From Vicugna pacos (lineage: Eukaryota; Chordata; Mammalia; Artiodactyla; Camelidae): a stretch of 64,000 bases of DNA. A model generated the notes under the pieces. It saw only the letters and a program-made list of their open reading frames with translations. It was not told the origin of the DNA and did not search any database. The DNA is taken from positions 4,464,001 through 4,528,000 of the forward strand of contig NW_027328871.1 of assembly GCF_048564905.1 (NCBI RefSeq), given 5' to 3'. Positions within the stretch are counted from its first letter, which is position 1; each line of letters starts with the position of its first letter. Both the position numbers and the translations under genes were made by a program. This document shows, piece by piece, positions 50,222-63,937 of the stretch.

Positions 50222-52097
50222 TATTCTATATTCTATACTCTGTGTTCTACATTCTATAATCTAAATACTATATTCAGCTTCCTGTATTCTATATTATAAA
50301 TTCTGTGTTCTACATTCTATATTCTAAATTCTATATTCAGTATTATTTAATCTATATTCTAAATTCTGTGTTCTGCATAGCATGTTCTTTATTCTGGATT
50401 CTATATTCTGTATTCTACATTCTATATTCTGTGTTCTGCATTCTATATTCTAAATTCTATATTCAGTATTCTTTTTTCTATATTCTAAATTCTCTGTTCT
50501 ACATTCTATATTCTAAATTGTATATTCAGTATGCTGTATTCTATATTCTAAATTCTTAGTTCTGCTTTCCATGTTCCAAAATCTGGCTTCAATATTTCCT
50601 AAGCTATTTTTTTATTCTGTTTTCTCCATTCTATATTCTAAATTATTTATTCAGTATTCTGTATTTCATATTCTATATTCTGTGTTCTACATAGAATTTT
50701 TTAATTATTTATATAGTATTCTATATATTATATTCTAAATTATGTGTTCTGCATTCCATGTTCTAAATTCTGGGTTCTATATTCTCTTTTCTATTTTCTA
50801 TATTCTGTGTTCTACATTGTATATTGTAAATTTTATATTCAGCATTCTGTATTCTATATTCTAAATTCTGTGTTCTACATTCTATATTCTATATTCTATA
50901 TTCAGTATAATGTACTCTATATTCTAAATTCTGTGTTCTGCATTACATGTTCTAAATTCTCGATTCTATACTCTCTATTGTATATTCTATATTCTATATT
51001 CTGTGTTCTACATTCTATATTCTAAATTCTATATTCATTAATGTGTATTCTATACACTTAATTCTGTGTTCTGCATTCCAAGTTCTAAATTCTGGGTTCT
51101 ATATTCTGTTTTCCATATTTTAATTCTGTGTTCTACATTCTATGTTCTAAATTTTATATTCAGTATTATGTAGTGTATAATCTAAATTCTGTGTTCTGCA
51201 TTCCATGTTCTAAATTCTCTATTCTATATTCTGTGTTCTACTTTATATATTCTTAATTATATATTCTGTATTCAGTATTCTATATTCTAAATTCTGTGTT
51301 CTGCATTCCATGTTCTAAATTCTGGTTTCTACATTCTCTATTCTATATTCTATATTGTGTGTTTTTCATTCTAGGTTTTACATACAATATTTTGCATTCC
51401 GTATACTATATTCTATATTTTGTGTTCTACATTCTATTTTCTAAATTCTATACCCAGTATTCCGTATTCTATATTCTAAATTCTCTCTTCTGCATTCCAT
51501 GTTCTAAATTTGGGTTCTATATCCTCTTTTCTATATTCTATATCCTGTGTTCCACATTCTATAGTCTAAATCCTATATTCAGCGTTCTGTATTCTATATT
51601 CTAAATTATGTGTTCTGCATTCCATGTTTTAAATTCTGGGTTCTATACTCTGTTTTCCATATTTTATATTCTGTATTCTACATTCTATATTCTGTATTCT
51701 ATATTCGGCATTCCGTTTTCTACATTATATATTCTGTGTTCTACTTTCTATTTTCAAAATTCTATATTCAGTATTCTGTATTCTATATTCTAAATTCTGT
51801 GTTCTGCATTCCATGTTGTTAATTGTCTTTTCTATATTCTGTATTCTGTGTTCTTCTTTCTATATTCTAAATTCTATATTTAGTATTTTGTATTCTATAT
51901 TATTAATTCTGTTCTCTGCATTCAATTTCTTAATTCTGGGTTCTATATTCTCTTTTATATATTCTATATACTGTGTTCTTCATTCTAGATCCTTCATACT
52001 AAATTTTGAATTCCGTATTCTATATTCTATATTCTGTGTTCTAAATTCTATATTCAAAATTCTATATTCCGTATTCTGTATTCTATATTCTAAATTC
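50222..52097. repeat. T-e block, SU3
   Basis: It carries M 50,573, W 51,033, G 51,357 and H 51,973, at shift 32,121-32,122 from SU1. A variant just before 50,745 (ATGTG in place of CTGTG) is shared with SU4 at about 60,270. Confidence 0.8.
50573..50714. repeat. M island 17
   Basis: SU3 copy of island 8. It starts 2,042 bp after island 16 instead of 2,169 because a 126-bp unit is absent between them. Confidence 0.85.
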
Positions 52098-53537
52098 TGT
52101 GTTCTGCATTCCATGTTGTAAATTCTATATTCAGTATTCTGTATTCTATATTCTATATTGTGTGTTCTGCATTCTATATTCTAAATTCTATATTTGGTAT
52201 TCTGTATTCTATATTCTTAATTCTGTGATCTGGTTTGCATGTTCTAAATTCTGGGTTCTATATTCTCTATTCTATATTCTAAATTTTGTGCATTTCATTC
52301 TATATTCTACAATCTATATTCTGTATTAGATATTCTATATTCTTTTTTTCGGTGTTCTACATTCCATATTCTAAATTCTATATGCACTATTCTGTATTCT
52401 ATATACTGAATTCTGTGTTCTGCATTCCATGTTCTAAATTCTGGGTTCTATACACTTTATTCTATATTCTATATTCTGTGTTCTTCATTCTATATTCTAA
52501 ATTCCATATTCAGTGTTCTGTATTGTACATTCTAAATTCTGGGTTCTGATTCCATGTACTAAATTCTGGGTTCTACATTCTCTATTCTATTTTCTATATT
52601 CTGTGTTTTACATTTTATATTCTAAATTCTATATTCAGTAATCTGTATTCCATATTCTAAATTCTGTGTTCTTCATTCTATATTCAAAATTCTATATTCA
52701 GTATTCTGTATTGTATGTTCTAAATACCGTGTTCTGCATTCAATGTTCTAAATTCTGTGTTCTGCATTCCAAATTCTTAGGTCTGGGATCTATAATCTAT
52801 ATTCTATATTCTGTGTTCTACATTCTACATTCTAAATTCTATATTCAGTATTATTTAATCTATATTCTTAATTCTGTGTTCTGCATAGCATGTTCTTTAT
52901 ACTGGATTCTATATTCTGTATTCTATATTCTATATTCTGTGTTCTATATTCTATATTCTAAATTCTATATTCAGTATTCTTTATTCTATATTCTAAATTC
53001 GGTGTTCTACATTCTATATTCTAAATTGTATATTCAGTATTCTGTATTCTATATTCTAAATTCTGTGTTCAGCATTCCATGTTCTGAATTCTGATTTCTG
53101 TATTCTGTTTCCATATTCTATATTCTGTGTTCTACATTGTATAATATAAATTCTATGTTCAGTGTTCTGTAATCTATATTCTTAATTCTGTGTTCTGCAT
53201 TCCATGTTCTAAATTCTGGGTTCTATATTCTCTATTCTATGTTATATATTCTGTGTTCTTCATTCTATATTCTAAATTCTATTTTCTGCATTCCGTATTC
53301 TATTTTCTTTATACTGTGTTCTACATTCTATATTCTAAATTCTATCTTCATTATTCTGTATTCTATATTCTAAATTCTGTGTTCTACATTCCATGTTCTA
53401 AATTCTGGGTTCTGTATTCTCTTTTACATGTTTTATATTTTGTGTTCTACATTCTATATTCTGTATTCAATATTCTGCATTCCGTATTCTAAATTCTATT
53501 TCTGTGTTCTTCATTCTAATTTCTGGGTTCTGCATTC
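52098..53537. repeat. T-f block, SU3 (short form)
   Basis: It carries N at 52,286. It lacks a 63-bp step near 52,110 (net 62 bp) and 758 bp near 53,190-53,220 relative to SU1. 758 bp is close to twelve 63-bp modules. Confidence 0.75.
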
Positions 53538-56500
53538 CATGTTCTAAATTCTGTGTTCTGTATTCTTCATTCTCTATTCTTTATTCTGTGTTCTGCATTC
53601 TCTATTCTACATTCTCTATTCTGTATTCTATATTCTACATTCTGTGTTCTGCATTCAATGTTCTAATTTCTGGTTTCTGTATTCTGTATTCTATATTCTG
53701 TTTTGTACATTCTAAAGTATACATTCTATATTCTGTATTCTGTACACTATATTCTAAATTCCGTGTTCTGAATTCTACGTTCTAAACTCTGGGTTCTGTA
53801 TTCTGTTTTCTATATTCTATATTCTGTGTTATACATTCTATATTCAACATTCTGTATACTCTATTCTATATACTAAATTCTGTTTTCTGAATTCCATGTT
53901 CTAAATAATGTGTTCTGCATTGTGTATTCTATATTCTATAATCTGTGTTGTATATTCTGTGTTATACATTCTATATTCAGTATTCAATATTCTTAAATCT
54001 AAATTCTGTGTTCTGAATTACAACTTGTATAATCAAGTTTCTGCATTCTGTATTCTATATTCTAAATTCTGTGTTCTACATTCTGTATTCTACATTGCAT
54101 ATTATGTATTCTGTATCCTATATTCTATATTATGCGTTCTGATTTCCATGTTCTAAATTCTGGGTTCTGTATTCCGTAATCTGTATTCAATATTCTGTGT
54201 TCTACATTCTGTATTGTACATTCTATATACTGTATTCTATATTATAAATTCTGTGTACAACATTCTATATACCACATAATATTTCGGTATACTTTATTAT
54301 ATATTCTGTGTTCTGAATTCCTTGTTCTAAATTCTGCATACTGCATTCTGTGTTCTATATTCTATATTCTGTGTTCTATATTCTATATTCTACATTCTAT
54401 TCCTTTATTCTACATTATGTATTCTGTGTTCTGAATTCCATGTTCTGAATCCTGCGTTCTGTATGCTGTATTCCATATTTTGTGTTTTGAATTCTATGTT
54501 CTAAATTCTATATTCAGCATTCTGTAATCTAAAGTCTTAATTCTGTGTTCTGCATTCTATGGTCTAAATTCTGGGTTCTGTATTCTGTTTTCCATATTCC
54601 ATATTCTGTGTTCTATATCCTATATTCTGTATTCCGTATTCTATATTCTATACTCTGTGTTCTACATTCTATATTCTGCATACTGTATTCAATATACTGT
54701 ATTCTATATTCTAAATTCTGTGTTCTGCACCCATGTTCTAAATCCTGGGTTCTATATTTTCTTATCTATATTCTATATTCTGTGCTCTATATTCTAAATT
54801 CTAAATTCTATATTCAGTATTCTGTATTTTATATTCTTTATTTAGAGTTCTACATTCTATATTCAAAGTTCTATATTCAATATTCTGTATTCTATATTCT
54901 TAATTCTATGTTCTGCATTCCGGGTTCTAAGTTCTGTGTTCTATTCTCTCTAGTATATATTCTATATTTGTGTTCTTCATTCTACATTCTACAAAGTATA
55001 TTCTGCATTCCGTATTCTATATTCTATATTCTACGTTCTACATTCTATATTCTAAAATATTTATTCAGTTTTCTGAATTCTATATTCTAAATTCTCTGTT
55101 CTGCATTAGATTTCTAAATTCTGGTTGCTATATTCTCTATTCTATTTTCTATATTTTGTGTTCTTCATTCTATATTCTACCTTCTTTATTCTGCATTCCG
55201 TATTTTATATTCTATATTCTGTGTTCTATTTCTATATTCTAAATTCTATATTCACTATTTTGTATTCTATATTATAATTTTTGTGATCTGCATTCCTTGT
55301 TCTAAATTCTGGGTTCTATATTCTCTATTCTATGTTATATATTCTGTGTTCTACATTCTATATTCTAAATTCTATATTCAGTATTGTTTATTCTATGTTC
55401 TTAATTCTGTGTCTGAATTCTATGTTCTAAATTCTATATTCAGTATTCTGTATATCATATTCTAAATTCTGTGTTCTGCAATCCATGTTCTAAATTCTGG
55501 TTTCTGTAATCTGTTTTCCATTTTTTATATTCTGTGTTCTTCATTCTATATTCTGTATTGTATATTCTTTATGCTGTATTCTCTATTCTGTGTTTTTCAT
55601 TCTATATTCTGTATTCTATATTCGGCATTCCGTATTCTATATTCTATATTCTGTGTTCTACTTTCTATACTCTAAATTCTATATTCAGTATTCTTTATTG
55701 TATATTCCAAATTCTGTGCTCTGCAATCCATGTTCTAAATTCTGGTTGCTGTATTCTGTTTTCCATTTTTTATATTCTGTGTTCTACATTCTATATTGTG
55801 TATTGTATATTCTTTATGCCGTATTCTCTATTCTGAGTTTTTCATTCTATATTCTGTATTCCATATTCTGCATTCCGTATTCTATATTCTATATTCTGTG
55901 TTCTACATTCTGTACTCTAAATTCTATATTCAGTTTTCTCTATTCTATATTCAAAATTCTGTGTTCTACATTGTATATTCTAAATTCTATATTCTATATT
56001 CAAAATTCTGTGTTCTTCATTCCGTGTTCTAAATTCTGTGTTCTATATTCTCTATTCTATATTCTTTATTGTGTGTTCTTCATTCTATATTCTACATTCT
56101 ATATTCTAAATTCTATATTCTATATTCCAAATTCTATGTTCTGCATTTCATATTCTAAATTCTGGGTTATGTATTCTGTATTCCATATTTTATATTTTGT
56201 GTTCTATATTCTATATTTTCTATTCTTATTTCTGCATTCCGTATTCTATATTCTATATCCTGTGTTCTAAATCCTATATTCAGTATTCTGTATTTTATTT
56301 TCTAAATTTTGTGTTCTGCATTCCATGTTCTAAATTCTGGGTTCTATATTCTCTATTATATATACTATATTCTGTGTGCTACCTTCTATATTCTAAATTC
56401 TATATTCATTATTCTGTATTCAATATTCTAAATTCTGTGTTCTGCATTCCATGTTCTAAATTCTACATTCAGTATTCTGTATTCTATATTCTAAATTCTG

Positions 56501-56762
56501 GTTTCTGCATTCTATGTTCTAAACTCTATATTAAGTATTCTGTATTCTATTTTCTAAATTCTGTGTTCTGCAATCCATGTTTTAAATTCTGGGTTCTGTA
56601 TTTTGTTTTACATATTTTATGTTTTGTGTTGTACATTCTAAATTCTGTATTCAATATTCTGCATTCTGTATTCTAAATTGTATTTCTGTGTTCTACATTC
56701 TAAATTCTGTGTTCTGCATTCCATGTTCTAAATTCAATATTCAGTATTCTGTATTCTATATT
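53538..56762. repeat. E block, SU3
   Basis: It is a copy of 22,233-25,644 with a 188-bp gap near 53,990 that joins two GTGTTCTGAATT sites. Markers O 54,018, P 54,253 and Q 55,104. The 188-bp piece is present in both other E blocks. Confidence 0.83.
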
Positions 56763-59348
56763 CTAAATGCTGTGTTCTGCATTCTATGTTCTAAATTCTA
56801 TATTCAGTATTCTGTATTCTATATTCTATATTCTGTGTTCTGCATTCCATGTTCTAAATTCTGGGTTCTGTATTCTCTTTTCCATATTCTATATTCTGTT
56901 TTCTACATTCTATATTCTGTATTCTATATTCTGCATTCCGTATTCTTTAATCTATATTCTGTGTACTACATTCTGTGCTCTAAAATCTATATTCAGTATT
57001 CTCTATTCTATATTCAAAATTCTGTGTTCTAAATTGTATATTGTAAATTCTATATTCTATATTCAAAATTCTGTGTTCTTCATTCCGTGTTCTAAATTCT
57101 GTTTTCTATATTCTCTATCCTATATTGTGTGTTCTTCATTCTATATTCTACATTCTATATTCTAAATTCTATATTGTATATTCCAAATTTTGTGTTCTGC
57201 ATTTCATATTCTAAATTCTGGGTTATGTATTTTGTATTCCATAATTTATTTTTTGTTTTCTATATTCTATATTTGGTATTCTATATTCTGCATTCCGTAT
57301 TCTATATTCTATATCCTGTGTTCTAAATTCTATATTCAGTATTCTCTATTCTATATTCTAAATTCTGTGTTCTGCATACCATGTTCGTATTTCGGATTCT
57401 GTATTCTGTTTCCATATTTTACATTCTGTGTTCTAAATTCTATATTCTGTATAATATATTCTGCATTATGTATTCAATATTGTATATTTTGTGTTCTACA
57501 TTCTATATTCTAAATTCTATAATCTATATTCTAAATTCTGTGTTCTTTATTCCGTGTTCTTAATTCTGGGTTCTATATTCTCTTTTCTATATTCTATATT
57601 CTGTGTTCGACATTCAATATTCTAAATTCTACATTTAGTATTCTCAATTCTATATTCAAAATTCTGTGTTCTACATGCTATATTCTAAATTCTATATTCT
57701 ATATTCAAAATTCTGTATTCTTCATTACGTGTTCTAAATTCTTGGTTCTATATTCTCTATTCTATATTCTATATTCTGTGTTCTTCATTCTATATTCTAC
57801 ATTCTATATTCTGCATTCCGTATTCTATATTCTATATACTGTGTTCTACATTCTATATTCAAAATACTATTTTCATTATCCTGTATTCTATATTCTAAAT
57901 TCTGTGCTTTGAATTCCATGTTCTAAATTCTGGGTTCTATATTCTCTATTATATATTCTATATTTTTTGTTCTTCATTCTATATTGTACGTTCTATATTC
58001 TGCCTTCCGTGTTATACATTCTATATTATGTTTCCTACATTCTATATTCTAAGTTCTATATTCAGTATTCTGTATTCTATAATCTAAATTCTGTGTTCTG
58101 GTTCAATTTTTAAATTCTGGGTTCTAAATTCTCTTTTATATATTCTATATTTTTGTTCTTAGTTCTTTATTCTGCATTCTATATTCTGCATTCTGTATTT
58201 ATGTTCTATACTCTGTGTTCTACATCTACTTTCTAAATTCTATATTCTGTATTCTGTTTTCTAAATTCTACATTCTGTGTTCTGCATTCTATGTTCTAAA
58301 TTCTGGGATCTGTATTCTGTTTTCCATATTCTATATTCTGTGTTCTATATTCTATATTCTGTATTCTATATTCTGCATTCCGTATTCTATACTCTATATT
58401 GTGTGTTCTTCATTCTATTATCCAAATTCTATATTCAGTGTTCTGTATTCTATATTCTAAATTCTGTGTTCTGCATTCCATGTTCAAAATTCTGTGTTCT
58501 ATATTGTCTTTTCTATATTCTATATTCTGTGTTCTACATTCAATATTCTAAATTATATATTCAGTATTCTGTATTGTATATTCTAAATTCTGTGTTCTGC
58601 ATACCATGTTCAAATTTCGTCGTTCTGTATTCTGTTTCCATATTTTATATTCTGTGTTCTAATTTCTATATTCTGTATACTATATTCTGCATTATGTATT
58701 CTATAGTCTATATTTTGTGTTCTACATTCTATATTCTAAATTTTATATTCAGTATTCTTTATTCTATTTTCTAAATTCTGGGTTCTGCATTCCATGTTCT
58801 AAATCCTATATTCAGTATGCTGTATTCTATATTCTAAATTCTGTGTTCCGCATTCTATGTTCTAAATTCTATATTCAGTATTCTGTATTATAAATTCTAA
58901 ATTCTGTGTTCTGCATTCCATGTTGTAAATACTGGGTTCTCTATTCTGTTTTCCATATTGTATAATCTGTGTTCTATATTCTATATTCTATATTCTGCAT
59001 TCCGTATTCCATATTCTGTGTTTTACATTCTATATTCTAAATTCTATATTCTGTATTCCGTATTCTATATTCTGAACTCTGTGTTCTACATTCTATATTC
59101 TAAATTCTATATTCAGTGGTCTGTATTCTATATTCTATATTCTAAATTCTGCATACCATTTTCTAAATTCTGGGATCTATAAATTATATTCTATATTCTA
59201 TACTCTGTGTTATATATTCTTTATTCTAAATACTATATTCAGCTTTCTGTATTCTATAATATAAATTCTGTGTTCTAAATTCTATATTCTAAGTTGTATA
59301 TTCAGTATTCTGTATTCTATATTCTAAATTCTGAGTTCGGCTTTTCAT

Positions 59349-59491
59349 GTTCCAAAATCAGGCTTCAATATTCCCTAAGCTAAATTTTTATTCTGTTTTC
59401 TGCATTCTATATTCTAAGTTATATATTCAGTATTATGTATTTTATATTCTATATTCTGTCCTCTACATTCAATTTTTTAATTGCTTATTAA
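59349..59491. repeat. M island 18
   Basis: SU4 counterpart of islands 1 and 9. Confidence 0.85.
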
Positions 59492-60101
59492 GTATTCTGT
59501 ATTATATATTCTAAATTCTGTGTTCTGCATTCCATGTTCTAAATTCTGTTTTCTGTATTCTTTTTTCCATATTCTATATTCTGTTTACTACATTATATAT
59601 TCTGTATTCTGTACTCTGCATTCCGTATTCTACATACAATATTCTGTGTTCTACATTCTATTTCTAAATTCTATATTCAGCATTCCGTATGCTATATTCT
59701 AAATTCTGTGTTCTGCATTCCATGTTCTAAATTCTGGGATCTATAGTCTATATTCTATATTCTATACTCTGTGTTCTACATTCTATAATCTAAATACTAT
59801 ATTCAGCTTCCTGTATTCTAAATTATAAATTCTGTGTTCTACATTCTATATTCTAAATTCTATATTCAGTATTATTTAATCTATATTCTAAATTCTGTGT
59901 TCTGCATAGCATGTTCTTTATTCTGTATTCTATATTCTGTATTCTACATTCTATATTCTGTGTTCTGCATTCTATATTCTAAATTCTATATTCAGTATTC
60001 TTTATTCTATATTCTAAATTCTCTGTTCTACATTCTATATTCAAAATTGTATATTCAGTATGCTGTATTCTATATTCTAAATTCTTAGTTCTGCTTTCCA
60101 T

Positions 60102-60251
60102 GTTCCAAAATCTGGCTTCAATAATTCCTAAGCTATTTTAGTATTCTGTTTTCTACATTCTATATTCTAAATTATTTATTCAGTATTCTGTATTTCATAT
60201 TCTATATTCTGTGTTCTACATAGAATTTTTTAATTATTTATATAGTATTCT
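60102..60251. repeat. M island 19
   Basis: SU4 counterpart of island 2, 753 bp after island 18. The T run is broken to TTTTAGTATTC. Confidence 0.85.
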
Positions 60252-61768
60252 ATATATTATATTCTAAATTATGTGTTCTGCATTCCATGTTCTAAATTCT
60301 GGGTTCTATATTCTCTTTTCTATTTTCTATATTCTGTGTTCTACATTGTATATTGTAAATTTTATATTCAGCATTCTGTATTCTATATTCTAAATTCTGT
60401 GTTCTACATTCTATATTCTATATTCTATATTCAGTATAATGTATTCTATATTCTAAATTCTGTGTTCTGCATTACATGTTCTAAATTCTCGATTCTATAC
60501 TATCTATTGTATATTCTATATTCTATATTCTGTGTTCTACATTCTATATTCTAAATTCTATATTCATTAATGTGTATTCTATACACTTAATTCTGTGTTC
60601 TGCATTCCAAGTTCTAAATTCTGGGTTCTATATTCTGTTTTCCATATTTTAATTCTGTGTTCTTCATTCTATGTTCTAAATATTATATTCAGTATTATGT
60701 ATTGTATAATCTAATTTCTGTGTTCTGCATTCCATGTTCTAAATTCTCTATTCTATATTCTGTGTTCTACTTTATATATTCTTAATTATATATTCTGTAT
60801 TCAGTATTCTATATTCTAAATTCTGTGTTCTGCATTCCATGTTCTAAATTCTGGTTTCTACATTCTCTATTCTATATTCTATATTGTGTGTTTTTCATTC
60901 TAGATTTTACATGCAATATTTTGCATTCCATATACTATATTCTATATTTTGTGTTCTACATTCTATTTTCTAAATTCTATACCCAGTATTCCGTATTCTA
61001 TATTCTAAATTCTCTGTTCTGCATTCCATGTTCTAAATTTGGGTTCTATATCCTCTTTTCTCTATTCTATATCCTGTGTTCCACATTCTATAGTCTAAAT
61101 CCTATATTCAGCGTTCTGTATTCTATATTCTAAATTATGTGTTCTGCATTCCATGTTTTAAATTCTGGGTTCTATACTCTGTTTTCCATATTTTATATTC
61201 TGTATTCTACATTCTATATTCTGAATTCTAAATTCGGCATTCCGTTTTCTACATTATATATTCTGTGTTCTACTTTCTATTTTCAAAATTCTATATTCAG
61301 TATTCAGTATTCTATATTCTAAATTCTGTGTTCTGCATTCCATGTTGTAAATTGTCTTTTCTATATTCTGTATTCTGTGTTCTTCTTTCTATATTCTAAA
61401 TTCTATATTTAGTATTTTGTATTCTATATTATTAATTCTGTTCTCTGCATTCAATTTCTAAATTCTGGGTTCTATATTCTCTTTTATATATTCTATATAC
61501 TGTGTTCTTCATTCTAGATCCTTCATACTAAATTTTGAATTCCGTATTCTATATTCTATATTCTGTGTTCTAAATTCTATATTCTAAATTCTATATTCCG
61601 TATTCTGTATTCTATATTCTAAATTCTGTGTTCTGTATTCCATGTTGTATATTCTGGCTTCTATATTCTTTATTCTATATTCTAAATTCTGTGTTTACAT
61701 TCTATATTCTAAATTGCATATTCAGTATGCTGTATTCTATATTCTAAATTCTGAGTTCTGCTTTTCAT

Positions 61769-61911
61769 GTTCCAAAATCTGTCATCAATATTTTCCTTGC
61801 TAATTTTTTTCTGTTTTCTACATTATATATTCTAAATTATTTATTCAGTATTATGTATTTTATATTCTATATTCTATGTCCTACATAGAATTTTTTAATT
61901 TTTTATAAAAT
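61769..61911. repeat. M island 20
   Basis: SU4 counterpart of island 3, 1,667 bp after island 19. The bases just before it (CTGCTTTTC) agree with 16.27 kb more than with 4.22 kb. Confidence 0.85.
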
Positions 61912-63937
61912 ATTCCGTATATTATGTACTAAATTCTGTGTTCTATATTCTCTTTTCTATTTTCTATATTCTGTGTTCTACATTCTATATTGTAAAGTTT
62001 ATATTCAGCATTCTGTATTCTATATTCTAAATTCTGTGTTCTACATTCTATATTCTAAATTCTATATTCAGTGTTCTGTATTCTATATTCTAAATTCTGT
62101 GTTCTGCATTCCATGTCCTAAATTCCCGGTTCTGTATTCTGTTCTCCATATTCTGCATTCTGTGTTCTATATTCCATATTCTGTAGTCTATTTTCGGCAT
62201 TCCGTATTCTATATTCCATATTCTGTGTTCTAAATACTATATTCTATATTCTATATTCAGTATTCCGTATTCTATATTCTATACCCTGTGTTCTATATTT
62301 TATATTCTAAATTCTATATTCAGTATTCCGTATTCTATATTCTATATTCTGGGTTCTTCATTCCATGGTCTAAAATCTATATTCAGTATTCTTTATTCTA
62401 TATTTTAATTTTTATTTTTGCATTCCATGTTCTAAATTCTATATGCAGTATAAATAATCTATATTCTACTTTCTGTGTTCTGCATTCTATTTTCTTAATT
62501 CAGTTTACTGTATTCTGTTTTCCATATTCTATATACTGTGTTCTAGATTGTATATTCTGTATTCTATATTCTGCATTCCGTATTCTATATTCTATATTCT
62601 GTGTTCTACATTCTATATTATAAATACTTATTTCAGTGTTCTGTATTCTATATTCTTAATTCTGTGTTCTGCATTCCATGTTGTAAATTCTGGGTTCTGT
62701 ATTCTGTTTTCCATATTCTAAATTCTGTGTTCTATATTCTATATTCTGTATTCTATATTCTGCATTCCGTATTCTATATTCTATATTCTGTGTTCTATAT
62801 TCTATATTCTAATTTCTGTATTCAGTATTCTGTATTCTACATTGTAAATTCTGTGTTCTGCATTCCATTTTCTAAATTCTGGGTTCTATAAACTTTATCC
62901 TATATTCTATATTCTGTGTTCTACATTCTATATTCTAAATACTATATTCAGTATTCCATGTTCTATATACTAAATTCTGTGTTCTACATTCTATATTCTA
63001 TATTCTATATCCAGTATTCTGTATTCTATATTCTAAATTCTGTGTTATGCATTCAATGTTCCAAATTCAGGGTTCTATAAATTTTATTCTATATTCTATA
63101 TTCTGTGTTCTCCACTACATTCTAAATACTATATTCAGAATTCTGTGTTCTATAATCTAAATTCTGTGTTCTACATTCTATATTCTATATTCTATATCCA
63201 GTATTCTGTATTCTATATTCTAAATTCTGTGTTCTGCATTCCATGTTCTAAATTTTGGGTTCTATATTCTCTATTCTATATTTTATATTCTGTGTTCTAC
63301 ATTCTATATTCTAAATTTTGTATTCAGTATTCTGTATTCTATATTCTAAATTCTGTGTTCTACATTCTATATTTTAAATTCTATATTCAGTAGTCTGTGT
63401 TCTATATTCTAAATTCTGTGTTCTGCATTGCATGTTCTAAATTCTATATTCACTATTCTGTATTCTATATTCTAAATTCTATGTAATGCATTCAATGTTA
63501 TAAATTCTATATTCAGTATTCCGTATGCTATATTATAAATTCTGGGTTCTGCATTCCATGTTCTAAATTCTGGGATCTATAATCTATATTCTATATTCTA
63601 TACTCTGTGTTCTACATTCTATAATCTAAATACTATATTCAGCTTCCTGTATTCTATATTATAAATTCTGTGTTCTACATTCTATATTCTAAATTCTATA
63701 TTCAGTATTATTTAATCTATATTCTAAATTCTGTGTTCTGCTTAGCATGTTCTTTATTCTGGATTCTATATTCTGTATTCTACATTCTATATTCTGTGTT
63801 CTGCATTCTATATTCTAAATTCTATATTCAGTATTCTTTTTTCTATATTCTAAATTCTCTGTTCTACATTCTATATTCTAAATTGTATATTCAGTATGCT
63901 GTATTCTATATTCTAAATTCTTAGTTCTGCTTTCAAT

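Larger units (their letters stand above)
39942..56762. repeat. Superunit 3 (SU3), 16.8 kb
   Basis: The first 598 bp follow the S block. At about 40,540 the sequence jumps to the equivalent of 7,487, which skips 6,888 bp of SU1. It then stays collinear with SU1 through the T region and E block, with gaps of 617, 189, 126, 62, 758 and 188 bp and a few 1-3 bp changes. These add up to 1,935 bp. Together with 6,888 bp this accounts exactly for the 8,823-bp difference in length from SU1. Confidence 0.85.
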
